From Volutella citrinella (lineage: Eukaryota > Ascomycota > Sordariomycetes > Hypocreales > Nectriaceae), in assembly GCA_034401135.1 (NCBI GenBank), contig JAWZSP010000004.1, positions 2,666,001-2,730,000 of the forward strand: a DNA stretch of 64,000 nucleotides. Reading direction: 5' to 3'. Below, in pieces: positions 25,584 to 38,389 of the stretch. Each line of letters opens with the position of its first letter. The first letter of the stretch is position 1. A model generated the notes under the pieces. It saw only the letters and a program-made list of their open reading frames with translations. It was not told the DNA's origin and ran no database searches. The position numbers and the translations under genes were made by a program.

Positions 25584-26961
25584 AACCATTCCAGCCATGT
25601 GCCAGCCTTCAGGGAACCTGCCTCGACCCAATCCACGCTCTTCCCTTGGCCGCCGAAGCAGGTGTGTCACCATGTGTGTGGCCGTCTGACCAGTTTCTCT
25701 GCAGTAGGGCCAAGCCAGACCCTCCGACGGAGTGGGTTGGCACTTGGCAAACGACCCTACCTGGAGCCAACCACCTAATTAGCACGACGTAGCCTCACTC
25801 GCCTCGCTCGCGTTGCCCCACTGTTGCCGACTACGCTATTGCCGATAAAACCCATACTCCCTCACGCAGTGGACATTAACCCAAGTTCGGATGAAGAGTG
25901 GCCCAGTGTCGCCGCAGGCGCATTAGTTTCTCACTGCTCCTTGGCTGAAATTCTCGATTCTCGACTGGCTGATGCGAGGGAAACCGGTGTATATCAACAG
26001 GGTTCTACTCTGCCTCGTGCTAAAACTACTACCACCCTTGTCCATGCAACCTCGTCAATATGCTCCCTCTCAGTCGAGAGGGTCTGGCAACTCCAAAATA
26101 ATAAAAAATAAGCATCGATGCTCCTGAGATCTAGTAACCTCTATGCGATGCATGTTCCACGTCTACCCAGTACCATAAAAACCAAGAAAACAAGGCCATG
26201 AGAAAAGAAAAACAGTGAGCCAAGTGTAAACCGACAAATACCTCTCATCCAATGCTGAGTCCAGACCAAACCGGTCAGTGAACAGGTCCTTCAACGGACC
26301 AGAGACCAACCACCCATAAGCAAGTTAATTTTTCTCCTCTCAATGATACCACCCATGGCGAACAGACATACAAACGCTCCAGCCCAAATTAAATCGTAAC
26401 AAAAAAATTGCAGACTAAAAGAAAAATCCCCCCTTGATACAGCAATAATCAATCCGGTGATTGGATGTGTTATGTGAGGGGATGTTGTTGGTATCAAAAC
26501 TCGCGCGCGCTGAGATGCGTCATTGTCCATGACAACAACCAGGCGGGTTAAAAAGGTGTTGAGACAGCCGTCCGCAAGCAGAAACTCCATCCTGGTTCTC
26601 CAGCTCTGACCTGAGCTACTTCTTTTGTTTTCTTGTCCTCTTCCCTCCAGTGTGAGCTCTCCAGCAGAGCCATTTTGGGATTTTTTTTGGGTTGGTGCAA
26701 TTTGCAGCGCAATGCCGGCCTTTCCTGGCCGTCAAAATCAATAAGGCAGCGCACTCGTTCTGAAATCATGCTAGAATCGCCGCCCTTCGGACGGTTCTGG
26801 TTTGCGTCGTGTATAAGACGTGGGCCACCAAGGTGTGGCCCAATGTCGGGAACACGTCCGTCTTCGCTGTTGTATTTGCCGTGGCTACGTCGCAGGTGTG
26901 GTACACCGGACCATGCCTTTTATATCTTCATTGTCATCGTCATCGTCAATTGGTCCGAGGT

Positions 26962-28566
26962 TCAATACATGCGCTCAGAGAAGGAGACCTCTCGGGCGTG
27001 CTCATCCTCGTAGAGCAACCCGTGGTTGTTGCCTTGAATGGAAGGGTGTTCACCGTCCAGTTCGAACATCTCATAGGCGTTGGCATGGTGATCTCGGTGC
27101 ATGTTGCCCAACAAGGCGGGCAAGGCGGGGTGTCCGCGGCTCATGCTGTATGCAGCTAGGCTTCCAGGGTGAGACACACCGTGCTGGTGAGGGCTGGGAG
27201 CCTGTTGCTGAGGAATCTGAGGCAGTGGGTACTGAGCGGTGACGGCGGGGGGCGAGTGAGACGCAGCCTTGGTTTTCCGCTCAGCAACCGTTCGAGCCTT
27301 GCCTCGGCCCTTGATGCCCTTGTTGCTGTTCTTGTAGTGCGTCGCGAAGTATTCAAAGAGCTCGCGGTCGTCCTCGGGGACGTCTTGCCCAGACAGGAGC
27401 ATATGGGCAAACTTGGTAGTCAGGGTCTTGAGCGTGTTCTTGTGGAAGTTGTTCTGGTGTGTCTGTAACAGTCCATTAGAAAACTGCGCAGCATAGCGGA
27501 CCTGGCCCAACTCACCTTCATGTTACCGAGCTGAGAGAAGGTCTTGTTGCAGTCATCCAATCGACACACGTAGGGCTTGAGACCCTGGTGAGTCTGCTCG
27601 TGAGCGCGAACGTTTCCGCGCTGAGCAAAGCGCCGACCGCACTTGTCGCACGAGTAGGGACGCTCTCCGGTATGTCGGCGCATGTGAGTCTGCTCTGGTT
27701 AGACAAGTTACACTCATCAAGATTCTCGGATGGCATACCTTGAGATTACCAAGTTGAGAGAAGGTGAGGTTGCAGCCTTCGTACTCACACGTGTACGGCT
27801 TGTCCCCAGTGTGAGTCCGGCGATGGATGTCCAAGTGCGTCTTCTGGGTGAAACTCTTGTTGCAGTTGGGGCCGTTGCAAACATATCGCTTTCGGGATTG
27901 CTTGTTGTCCATTGGTGCTGGGGTGGATTGGTTGGAGTGCTCAAGTCCAGCTTCTGGGGAAGGAGACATGCCGGGCGTCAACGGTTGCGCTGCTTCGGGC
28001 TGGTTCTTCTCGGCCCTGTGCTGGATCGCTTTCATAAGCTCATCCACATCAGTCTCAAAGTTGACTTGGTGTTCCGGGTTGATGGTTTGGTTGGAGGTGA
28101 TCGTCTTGGAGCTAAGCGTCGGGTTGGATGCAACAGAGCGTGCAGTAGATGCTTGCGAATCGCTCCTGGCGGGCGAGGGCGCCTGTTCGGCGTACGTGTG
28201 TTTGTGTTCTCTGGCGTACGACATCATACGGCCACTCTCATGCTCGGATGCCATCATGCGCCTATCAGGGTACTCTGTCTTGAACGGCGGGGACTGATGG
28301 GGAGGCGTAGGAGGACCATGATAGCTAAAGGGATAGGGAGCGGGAGATGGATAATGCGGCGCGTTGAGGCTGGACATGGAAGCGGAGCTGTAGGCGCCGG
28401 CGACCACATACTGGGGAGCCATGATCGGTCTTTGATGAGCAGGAGCGCTGGTGCGCGAGTCAAATGGCAACATCGCAGGGCCCTCCATCATGGTATAGTC
28501 GTTGGGCATAGGCTGTGGCCAGCGCCCCCAGTTGGGGGGTCCGGAGGGTTGAGCTGTGAGGGCCAT
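26962..28566 (-). CDS. C2H2 zinc-finger transcription factor, four fingers
   Basis: Three exons (28566-27739, 27689-27516, 27462-26962) give 500 aa. Four tandem C2H2 fingers occupy about residues 228-252, 258-282, 288-310 and 316-341, joined by TGDKP, TGERP and QGLKP linkers. The product should bind DNA in the nucleus. The fingers are most like those of yeast Azf1-type regulators, but orthology is not proven. The N-terminal 220 residues are rich in Pro, Ser and Tyr and contain many histidines, which suggests an unstructured regulatory region. The C-terminus has [13 protein letters not shown] and acidic stretches. Both introns are phase 0 and cut fingers 2 and 4 at the same place, after SQLGN(L/M)K. 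The gene borders a 19.8-kb interval without genes on its promoter side. Confidence 0.93.
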
Positions 28567-29761
28567 TTTGCTGGTCAAGAGTCAGTCTTGCTGGGATAGC
28601 AAGACTGCCGAGTAGTCAAGTGTAAGAGTTGTGTCAATGGAGGCGAAAGGCCAATCCGATGGTCAGGTAAGCGACAACGGCGTTGGTGTTGGAAGCCTGG
28701 AAGGAGATGGGAGCTTCGAGGTGTGATGCGAAGAGATGATAGTCAACAGACGTCTGACAAAGGGGGCCACGGAATATATGTATGTGAATGGGAGGAAGAA
28801 TGACGAAGCTTCAATCCGAGGGTGGCTGTCGAGAACCTTGAGTGAGACGGGATCGACTGGCAGGAAGATCTGGGGAGCGAGGCACATGTATATATTCATG
28901 GATTGACGTGCGACAGGCACAAATCTTTCGCGAGAGCCAATCGAGCGGTAAGGTCGGCGGAGATTCTCTTTAGGCGGGTCTGCATGTCTGGCTGTTTGTG
29001 ACCACGCCCAGGATAGTGAAAGAAGGTCATCCAGGCCTCTCGTCACAATGCTGGTCTGGGTCGTGGGCTTCATCGATGGGGGACCAGACACCCCCCTCCC
29101 CACAGGTCGTCTGGGGGGGGGAGGCGTGGACCCAAGGGGGTGGGAAGCGATGCCCGCCAGGCATAGAACGCCCAGGGTCAGGGTGAATTTCTGGATCCAC
29201 TGGGGAGGTGATCACAGAGGGCCCCAGGATAGAGGCTTGGAGCCTTGGGTCTTGGGGCGGGGGGAACGACAATTGACCCATGTCTAGCTCTTGGGTCGAG
29301 TACGTACTTCGCTCTGGCGACGAAGCCCAAAGACGGCTGTCTGATAGCGCTTGGTGCAGATGAGACATTTGGACTGTCCCAACAGGGGCCCGGCCCCCGT
29401 ACAACTGGCATAGTAAAGCTGCAATAGTGCACCATTGACCGCATTGCGAGAAGTTGGCCATATTCCGTACGTCATGTAAGAACAGCCAGCCTTCCAGTCG
29501 GTCCCCTGTCGGCGGCCGCTGTGCGTCGGGAATGAGCGGAGGGGACTGGTGAGGTGTTGGCGATGTGGACTGTGGCAGATACAGCGACTGTGCTCTGGCA
29601 GGCTCTGGAGGGATGGCGCCTTCGCGTCTCCTCATCGATCAGCTTTCATGTTTTGCTCTCTCACTCACTGAATTCGAGTGAAGTTCAGTTTAGAGATGTG
29701 GGTGTGGCATTCAGACGCGGGATCTCGACAAGGGTCTTGAGACGCTAAAAGAGGCGCCAGC

Positions 29762-31003
29762 TTGGAGCTTGGGCGAGGGTGGAGGGGTGTGCACTCAACC
29801 GCGGTGGTGGTCAACCGTGACAGAGCCGGGGCAATCCCTGGCCTGGAGTCCAATCTCTCCAAATTTTCTTGCCCAGCCAAGCGCCTCACACAAGCCGGAC
29901 GGTGCCGGCGTTCGGCTTGCGTCTCTTGGGGCCGGCTCTTGAAGCCGGTTGTTGGTGCTGAGAAAGCGGGTATCCGCAACGTCCGTTGGGGGGAGATGAC
30001 AATTGAGGAGAGCCTGTTTGATACCCAGCATGGCCTAGTCTTCAATGAGGCTTGGGTGCAGGCTACCTGGAGTGAGGACACTGAGGAAGGGGGGGCGAGG
30101 GCAGAGAGGAGCCTGGCTGGACAGGGAACGTCGTCTCGTAGCCAGCCGCGTGTGTCTGTCTTGACTGTCTTGTGTCTTGCAGCAACCTCTGGGCCAGACT
30201 GGTCAATCGCCAATTCGCCATGTCCTCCTCTGGACAGTCGTAGGTGCGGCCTCCACGGCGGGTCTCAGCCAGCTGCCATCTCCATCTGCGAGACGGCCAA
30301 CTGCAATGGCACGAAAGCGCCGTCTTCAGCTGTGTCGTCGGGGCGTTCCACAGCCATGGCCAGCCGAGCCAGGGGACCCGCTCTGCGCCGTCCTTCAAGT
30401 GCCCGTAGCCGTAGGCGCTGTCGCCGCGCTGGCTCCACGTTTGTCTCCGTTTCGAGTTGCTCACAAGACGACGGCGGCATCCGTAGTGCGCGGACAGACA
30501 AGACCGCTGGCTCTGCTGGCGGTGCGGGCCCGATGATCCCGTCACCCGGCGTCATGCGGTGCGGTGCCTGTCCTGCCTATGCCTGGCTCGGCATCGACGA
30601 GTTCCCGTGCTGCGCTGTTCCTTGCCACGGGGAGCCCATCGGCTTCGGAAGCTGCGTGCGTCGGCTCCCTTGCGCAGACAACGTCCATCCGCCTCATTCG
30701 GCCGCCAGTCGGCAGGGCGGATGGATCGCCGTGGAGTTGTACCCTCCCCATCTCGCCCGGCAGCGTCATCAAACCAAAGGGGGGAGGAGGAGCCATGCTT
30801 TGAGCCCGAGGGCTGAGTCGCCCCAGTCGCCTCAGTCGCCTCAGTCGCCGCCAGCGCCTCCTGGCCGACTCCTTACAGCCAGTGGGTTCGGGACCGCAAC
30901 GGTTGAACGTTGGGCCTGGCTCCCGGCGCTAGATTCAGAGTTGAGAGACAATGACACAAGCCTCCAGCCAATGAGACAACCAGGGCCAGGAAGCACACAC
31001 TAA
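29762..31003 (+). CDS. Long open frame of uncertain status (413 codons)
   Basis: The longest frame in the gene-poor interval. The conceptual product has no domain I recognise, is rich in Arg, Ser, Pro and Cys, and changes character along its length. Third codon positions are only mildly G/C-rich, less so than in the real genes nearby. Long frames on the opposite strand overlap it (29665-30213 and 30063-30545). A nine-base unit is repeated three times near its end (30824-30850). I think it is more likely non-coding or an orphan than a conserved gene, and I keep it because its length is unusual. Confidence 0.15.
   Translation: MELGRGWRGVHSTAVVVNRDRAGAIPGLESNLSKFSCPAKRLTQAGRCRRSACVSWGRLLKPVVGAEKAGIRNVRWGEMTIEESLFDTQHGLVFNEAWVQATWSEDTEEGGARAERSLAGQGTSSRSQPRVSVLTVLCLAATSGPDWSIANSPCPPLDSRRCGLHGGSQPAAISICETANCNGTKAPSSAVSSGRSTAMASRARGPALRRPSSARSRRRCRRAGSTFVSVSSCSQDDGGIRSARTDKTAGSAGGAGPMIPSPGVMRCGACPAYAWLGIDEFPCCAVPCHGEPIGFGSCVRRLPCADNVHPPHSAASRQGGWIAVELYPPHLARQRHQTKGGRRSHALSPRAESPQSPQSPQSPPAPPGRLLTASGFGTATVERWAWLPALDSELRDNDTSLQPMRQPGPGSTH
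30824..30850 (+). repeat. Nine-base tandem repeat, three copies
   Basis: CAGTCGCCT is repeated at 30824, 30833 and 30842, the last copy ending in G. If translated it gives Gln-Ser-Pro repeats. Confidence 0.7.
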
Positions 31004-34000
31004 TCGCCGCCCAGGTGGCCGACCCATGCCTTCCCGGCAGAGATGAGGGACCCTACCTGCCTTACGTATTCGATATTTCAGTTCCGAAACACGTTCGAAG
31101 CCGTGAGTGAGGTCTTGACACACATGGCAAGATAGCTAATCGGCCGTTCCGAATAATAAAACATGGAGATGAGTGACTCTTTTACACACGGCAGTAATTA
31201 GCTGTACCTTCAGCAAGGTTGATGGCTGTTGGCCGTTATCACCTTGTGGCGGGCTGTGTCAGTCCCCACGGACCGGAGTGATAAGGTACCTCTGGTCTCT
31301 GGTATAGCTGGTAGCGCCTGCCTTGTGAACAACACTGTCAATGCACAACTAATGCCGGGGTCACAACCATAGCTTCGTAATTATGGACACTCTAACCAAC
31401 GCACCCCTACCTGCTACCTGATGACGTACTGGTCATGGCATTCGTAACTCTCTTTCCATGAATTACACGTATTCACACTGCAGAAGTGTAGGACAACCTT
31501 CTAGTATCGCGACTCTTCTTGTGCCCGAGATCATTGATTATAAAATTCTGCATGTTCGCTGAGACATGTCGTTCACTTGCAGCTTGCAGTCCTACGCCAG
31601 AAGAAGCCCATCCACTCAGTGCCAGGACAGATCTGGGATGTTTCTCAACATGGTCTAGCGTTCTTTTCTCGTCTCTCACTCCCTCACTCCCACAATCAGG
31701 GCCTGTCTTGGTCGCTCGAAACTGGCCGTCATCATTTGAGCAGCCACAGACGGTCCCGGCTCCACTGTGAGCAGCTGCCACAGTGCCACCATCGAAGCCC
31801 GGATCGCGATCGCCTTCCAGGGCCTCATGATACCAATTGCCATCCAGGACTGCGACTACACACCTGTGGCTTGGGGGCGAGGATGCCCCTGGACATCGGG
31901 CAAGGTGCGACTCTCATCAATATCTGATTTCCGCCTCGTAGCCTGCTGAACATGTCGCGACGAAATGGAGAGGGGGATGCTCCATGCGTTTACCAAGGAA
32001 TCCAACCCACCGCGGCCAAATAGGAGTCCAAGCCTCGCCTTCCACCGTGGATGGGCTCGACATTTACGCTGGACATGGGCCTTGGGGCGTGCGGCCTCGA
32101 CTGCTCGTTGGCTGGCTCCTGATCAGGTGTCTTCCTATTGGGTTCAAGAGCCGGGCAAGGATCATGCATCTTTGGTTTGTTCAATCACCGATCCAGGACG
32201 CCAACAGTTGTGCATTTTGAAGCGGGCCAATCCCCAATCGAGAGGGCGCATGCAGCCTCCAGCAAGGCATGGCGCTTCAGGCGATTTAGGGCGGGATGCA
32301 TGCAATGAAGATGACTGGATTTGGGGCTGGCCATGTCCCGTGTGATGGCGATACGGACGACCAGTCAGCCCGACCATTATTACGGGATCTACTGACATCA
32401 AGGCTGAGGCTGACGCAATCATCTTACCATTCGTCAACTGTACGTTGCCAGTGACTACGCCAAAGGCCTGGAAAGAGTTTTGTCTCCGCCACTGGGGTGT
32501 GGTGGGGGTTGTTGTCGTCCGGCTGTCTGAGGCGTGAGGCAAGGGATGGCCACAAATCTGATCGTCACATTTGGACTGAGTGCGTTGTGTCGATAGCCCC
32601 GGCTGCTGCTGTGTGCGCTTTCAATGCACTTGCGACTTGGCAGTCGAGCTTCCTTCAGCCCATACAGGTAACTGCGAAAATCCGGATCCCGTCGCACGCA
32701 TCATGCGTACCAAGGAAACGTGGAGGTTTCCACGGTCTGAGGCGTGCTGCATCTTCTTACAATGGCATTTCCCCGCCCATAATCATCGACGTACGTGACG
32801 GAGCCCAGCCACTCAATCGCGGATCTAGAAGACGGTGTCTCTCCCGCTCCGCCACCATGGCTCTGCCGTCTGCTAGTTCACGGGTTGTTTCTTTTCTTGC
32901 TGTCTTTCCCCAGACTGGCTGCTGTCTCAACCACAAGCCACGAACGGGTGCAAAAGCATTTCTATATCTGGAGCGGCGACCGAAGCCCCGACAACAAGTC
33001 GCCCGGCGAGCAATGAGCTTGTGCATACTCCGTAGTGTTCACCACTCCAGCCGCTCCCAAGCCTGCTTCATCACCCCATTCTCGCTATTGACAAAGGACC
33101 CCAAGTAAACCAACTAATTGGTCCATACTTATGTCCGTAGAGGCGCGTGGCGCCAGCTACTGGGAGTCTTGTGGGCTCCTGAGCTCTTTACAATACCGCT
33201 AGCGACATTAATGACAATCGCAACCGAGGATTCAGCTAGGAGCTTCCGCAACTATGTACTGCTATTAGAGATGGGGCATCGCCATCAGCAGACTCACATC
33301 TCAAATTTGCCCTATTCTCCCTCGTGGTGGTGGTAGCCCACGCAAATGATCAAAACAGGTTCTACGGGATACCTACCAAAGTGAGCCCCCGAAAAACATC
33401 GGGCATACCCCACTTGCAAAACTCAAGCCCAGAGTCTCAGCCCTCCAGCATCCTCAGTGAATCACGGGACACAGTTACGGCGGCCAGGCGTGCATATCGC
33501 TTTCGAAACGGAGAAGCCAGCAGCAGACGGTGTTGTTTTCTCGGCCGATTCAAGTGAGGAAAGATGAACGACGGAGGACAGTACGTACCTGAGAGCCAGG
33601 CCCATGCCCCGTCCGCCAAGGAGAGCAGCCTCCGGGGGGGCGGGGGGTGCCAGCCAACAGGGCGGAAGTGCAGGGGGTGGCTCGCAGAAGATCTCTCGGC
33701 TAATATCACCACGCCCCCAAGGTAAATATGATATATCACCATGGCCTGGCAGCCTGCCAGGATGATTCCCACCATGGGAGCGAACCATTGGTAGCCAAAG
33801 ATCTCTCCACAGGGCTTGGTGCATCAAAATATCGATCCTCCTTTCCTCAACTAGTCGGCTCTCATATGCCGGTTGAAATGCCTCCACTGATAGGACTGAG
33901 GGAGGACCAAGAAGGTTTGGGAGTGCATACCAAAAAGAAGCCGCTTGAGAGATGAATGCCGAAATGCTGGAGCCAGGCTGGCTCCTTCATCCCAACGTGC

Positions 34001-36639
34001 TCGCTCCCTTGCCCAGCCAGGGGCATCTCTTCCAACCCTCAGGGTTTCTAATTGCCAGGCTCCCCATTGACCTATCACAATTGGTGGGGTACAAGCTGTC
34101 GGGTCCGGGCTTAGCCGTTGATTGAATTCCCGATGTGGAGGTGCAGCTTTAATCTGAGCATCGACAAGCAGCGAGAAGGGCGAGACCTACATTCGACAGA
34201 AGCATGCACAGAGCCTGGGAGTTGCGAAGATCAAGGGACGCCCGGCATCGGCCTATCGCTAATCCGGTGCGAATGCTTCGTGACACCGGTCGTGGGGGAT
34301 TCACAGCAGAGTTGGCACTTGGCGCTTGGCACCCACACGCTGGAGGCCGACCCGGTGCCGTGGTAAGGAGACGAGGCGCACTGCAGCCCGATGCCCAAGC
34401 CATCCTGCTCGCCGCCGGCCGGCCAGGGCCACCTCGAGCTAACTTTGGCCCATTCGTGATAGTCAGTCGCTACACATCAATCCTTCAGGGTTTACAAAGG
34501 CCAAATGGCGCCCGCTAAGAAACACGCCAATGCGCCCAGCAGGGTGCGCAACGCTCACCCGAACATCTTCCAACTAGGCCGCGCATACGCGACGCCAAAT
34601 AAGCGTGGGGTGAAGGCACCACCATCCAACGAGGGCCCAGGACCCAAGCAACGATGCCGACCTCGCGCAGAAAGCCCGGCTGGCCGCAGCCGCAGAGTGA
34701 TGAGTGTGTATCAGGGTCCTGTCAGCCGACCAGGTGTGCCAATTCATTCATGGGCTGTGAATGTTTCGTTAGTGCGTGGAGGAGGGAGGGGGCCTGTCTG
34801 TCAGGGACCTGACACAGCCGACGGCCGACCAAACAAGGGCGGCACTCAGCTCCAACTATCCGTACCTGTAGCCGGGAGGGCAGCGTTCCATGGCTAAACG
34901 CCTGCCTGCCCACTACCGCGCAAGCTGTGGTGCAACTGCGGTACTGCAGGCGCCGGGGCATGCGGCAGACAGAGGGAGGGGCTGCTGCGACAAGGGTTGT
35001 GTAGAACGTCAATCAGCAGGAATCAGAATGGCCGTTGCAGCGACACGATGCCAGCGGATGTACAACATGTGAGCAACTGCAGAATGCAAATCAATATCAT
35101 TACTCGTCAGCCATCTCTTGTCGCTGACGGGCGCCCCGACTTGTCACGCATGGAGTTTTGCCATGTGCAAAGACATCCCATGCCCCACCCTGCGGGCATG
35201 TTTGCCTTCCCACCCATGGAGAATGAAAGCAATCAATTTGCGAGCCCAAAACAAGCCTCAAGGGACCATGGTCAGGACCCCTCCTTCCCTTGCAAGCGCC
35301 AAAGGAGCTCCCAAAAACCCGGGTGAATGACGATCCCCCGGCTCATTGGGCGTCCCACCCCAAGAGTCCTACCAGGTACATGGTCCCAGACCCTGGAAAA
35401 GGCAATCCCAATCCCATGCGCCAATGTTGGTCGCAAGCCAGCGACGACGATGCTATTTCACACCGTCGACGCAGTTGACCCAAGGCACAGCTTCCGCGTC
35501 GTCCCATGGCCAGGCCGGGAAGGGAAAACCCTACAGGGCCAGACGTGGACGTTGGCAGCTTGGTCTGGCAAGACACCTGAGTGGGAGACCAGGGGCGACT
35601 CGCTTCCAGGGGCCTGGGTGGGTTCTTGGGGAGGAACGTTCCGGGGATGACGGAGAACGGCGGACGCAGCCCCGTCGTCCTCTTTCCGTTCCGACCGTAG
35701 CCAGCCTGGCCATTATCGTGACCACTTCTCCATTCGGCCTCGACTGTCAAACTCTTCCGGATCGAATGATGATCGGGTAGGAAAAGTTTTTCTTCTCCTC
35801 GATTGACATTGCCGAGTACCCATCCCGCTGCTGTCAGAGCCCACCGGGAGACTTTTGGCTGGGGAAATGGCGCCATGGTGTCTCCGTCCGGATGCAAAGC
35901 AAGTATCGAATCTCGTCGAGCTTCATGCAAGGCACACGGCGGGCGAGTCTGATCATCAAGGCACGCGCGCATGATACGTAGACGACGCTCTCCAGCGCGC
36001 TGCAGTCGGGAATTGCAGGTCCGCACAGGGACGGGACGAGGAGATGCTGAAATGCGTGCATGAAGCCGCGACGGCGACGGCGAAGGGGGGACGACGGGGC
36101 GATGGAGCCAGAAAAGTGCCGCCGCCCATGAGTTGTCAAGTGGCTGCGTAGCATACTACACCAATCCCGCAATACTATGTGCAGCACACTGTCACCGGCA
36201 TGCAGAATGCACTGCACACGGGGTGGCTCTTTGTTCATTGAGGCTGTATCGTATCGCATTTCACTGGGTCCCGGGTCCCGTCTCTGTGACAGATGGCACG
36301 TTGGAAGTGAGCTGATCCAGCGGCATCATGGCAGGACGGCTATCCCAGGAGGACGCTGGACGGAGTCTTGCGCTCGCTCTGGGAATAACAAAAAAAAATT
36401 CGATTGCCACCGGATCACTGCAAGGTACGAATACGTATAGTTCCACTATCTGCACTGCGTGAGATGGCATTCCGAGTCCTCTGCCAGCTTGTGGCGTGGT
36501 GTCGCTCGCAAGGCTTGGAGTTTCCCGAACGAGGCTCCCAGGACTCCCAGCGCACTGACGAGTCAAACAGCCGCCTATGTCGCTAATGGCACGGCTACGT
36601 GGGGATAGCTCCTTCCGACCATGCCCCCTCCCCAGCCAG

Positions 36640-36900
36640 AAGCTATTAAAAAACCCGATGGGCACACCTAACCACACCCCCGCCAAAGGCTCCCTGCTTG
36701 GACGAACCCCCCCCCCCTTCCCCAAATTCATTCTCTGGCCTTCACCCTTCACACAACCCTCGCAGGTCCGAGTTATCCCCACTCGACAATAATTTTTTTT
36801 TTTTCCGCAGTCATTTTCCTTTTCCTATTGTTCCTTTCTTCCTTGTCACTGCCTCTTCCGTACTCCATACTTGTCCCTGGAATCCGCGTGGTCCTGTTCC
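36640..36900 (+). promoter_or_regulatory. Promoter/leader-like block in the gene-poor interval
   Basis: A CTATTAAAAAA element at about 36643 is followed by C-rich and then C/T-rich sequence, and a T12 run ending in CCGCAG (36793-36810) that looks like a splice acceptor. This resembles a fungal core promoter, leader and leader intron on the plus strand. No convincing coding frame follows. Confidence 0.25.
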
Positions 36901-38365
36901 ATGTGATCTGCGTGTCGGCGTCAACCAGATCTGCGATTCGCTCCTCAGGCTTTGGCCTGACGCAGACGCCCTGCAAGGGCTCGCGCACAAGAAGCAGGAA
37001 CACATAAACTGTGCCCGAAATATCTCCATCCTGGCCGAGACCTGGTCCCAACCTTGTAGGAGTGGGAGATAATTATGGGGACCTTTCCGCAGCGCAATTC
37101 CCGCCAAGACGAGAATCCGGGGCCAAGCAACAACAGTCAGGCCAGACTTGAGACGAGACGTTAAGGAAAGAAAAAATATTTGATGCGCGTGGTCCATCGG
37201 GCGCCCAGCTGTGCCTCCGGTTCATTAAACGGCCGCCACAACGCGTCACGACAGCTCTCCATCAACTGCGCAGCGGGATCGCTGCATAACCCCGTCCCAT
37301 CTCCTGAGTCCTGAGGGTTTCTCGCTTACTAGTAACACCTCCTTGAGGCAAACAGTCCACATCCTACGCGCCTTGGCACCCTTCCCCCCCCTAGTCTGTT
37401 TGCCTCGGCGTGAGAGAGCCCTAAACTTAGCGCCGCGCCGAGCCAAGCAGACTTTGGGCGGCGCGGCCCTTTCCCCCTCCCGCTCCAGGCCGTGGGCACC
37501 CACCAGCCTCATGGCCAACCGGCGACGGTGCTGCGCCGGACCACGGGGTCGTCATCGGCCCGCTCGCGGCCACCAGTTCTCCCGTAATTACTGGCTTTTG
37601 CAACGGGCCAACGGCCGCAAGCACCAGCGGCAGGCTTTATTAGCGGCGTCCCTTACATGCCTTGACGCCATAGCCAAGACGACGTTGACTTGACTCACTG
37701 CGACTGAACATCAATACCTGCAGATGTAGTGCGCAGACAGCACCTGCACAAACGGCTGTGCATGTCCCCAGAGCACTGGCACTGGCAGTGAGCAGCGGAT
37801 GGCCCCGGCGGTCGGGACTTGGAAATAAATGAACCCGGCACCTACTAGGGTCGCGGGGGCTTGGTCCGCCAGCGGCCAAACCATTCGGCAAACCTTCACA
37901 CCCTGCTTGTTCATCCGCAAACCCATCGGACACCAAGTGCCCAGTGAGCGCGGCTTCCTAGGCCTGGTTTCCGCAGGCTGTGTGGCTTAGCCAGGGGCCG
38001 TCAGGTGCCCTCAGCTTCATCTAGGCGACGCACCAACGGCGCCACAGACGAAGCATCAGCCAGCCAGTTGTTATTGGAGGCCATTGAGGCTGCGGTGGGG
38101 CATTTGATGGTGAGCTCCCTGCTAAAACTAACTTGCTTGCTTACGCGGGACGCAGATGGAGGGCTTGACTAGCACCTGGCGATTAATTTGGCAAGTGCCA
38201 GCGTCGTTTGCACGGCGTAGTAGTCTGGGCTTGAAATGTGCTCAATGCCCGATTATTGCCAAATTGAGTAAGCCGGCGCCCGAGCCGATGCTAAAACTCC
38301 CAAGGGAGTCAATATTTACAGATGGCTTGTGGGTGCTGAGTGAGTTGGAGTTGCAGCCCACGGGT

Positions 38366-38389
38366 TGTCTGGGTGTCTGGGTGTCTGGG
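38366..38389 (+). repeat. Eight-base tandem repeat, three copies
   Basis: TGTCTGGG is repeated three times without change. Non-coding, function unknown. Confidence 0.75.

Larger units (their letters stand above)
24547..26961. other. Convergent intergenic region, URM1 / C2H2 gene
   Basis: About 2.4 kb. It includes a coding-like minus-strand frame at 24769-25218 (separate entry) and a 39-nt pure pyrimidine run at 25545-25583. Sequence from 26090 to 26960 is AT-richer and fits the 3' flank of the C2H2 gene. No other gene is recognised. Confidence 0.45.

Noticed and set aside
27730..28599. 289-codon frame antisense to the C2H2 gene
   Set aside because: It covers the zinc-finger exon on the other strand and reads as a Val/Leu/Gly-rich shadow.
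35343..36026. 227-codon minus-strand frame in the gene-poor interval
   Set aside because: No domain, mixed composition, overlapping plus-strand frames and no plausible promoter or splice context.
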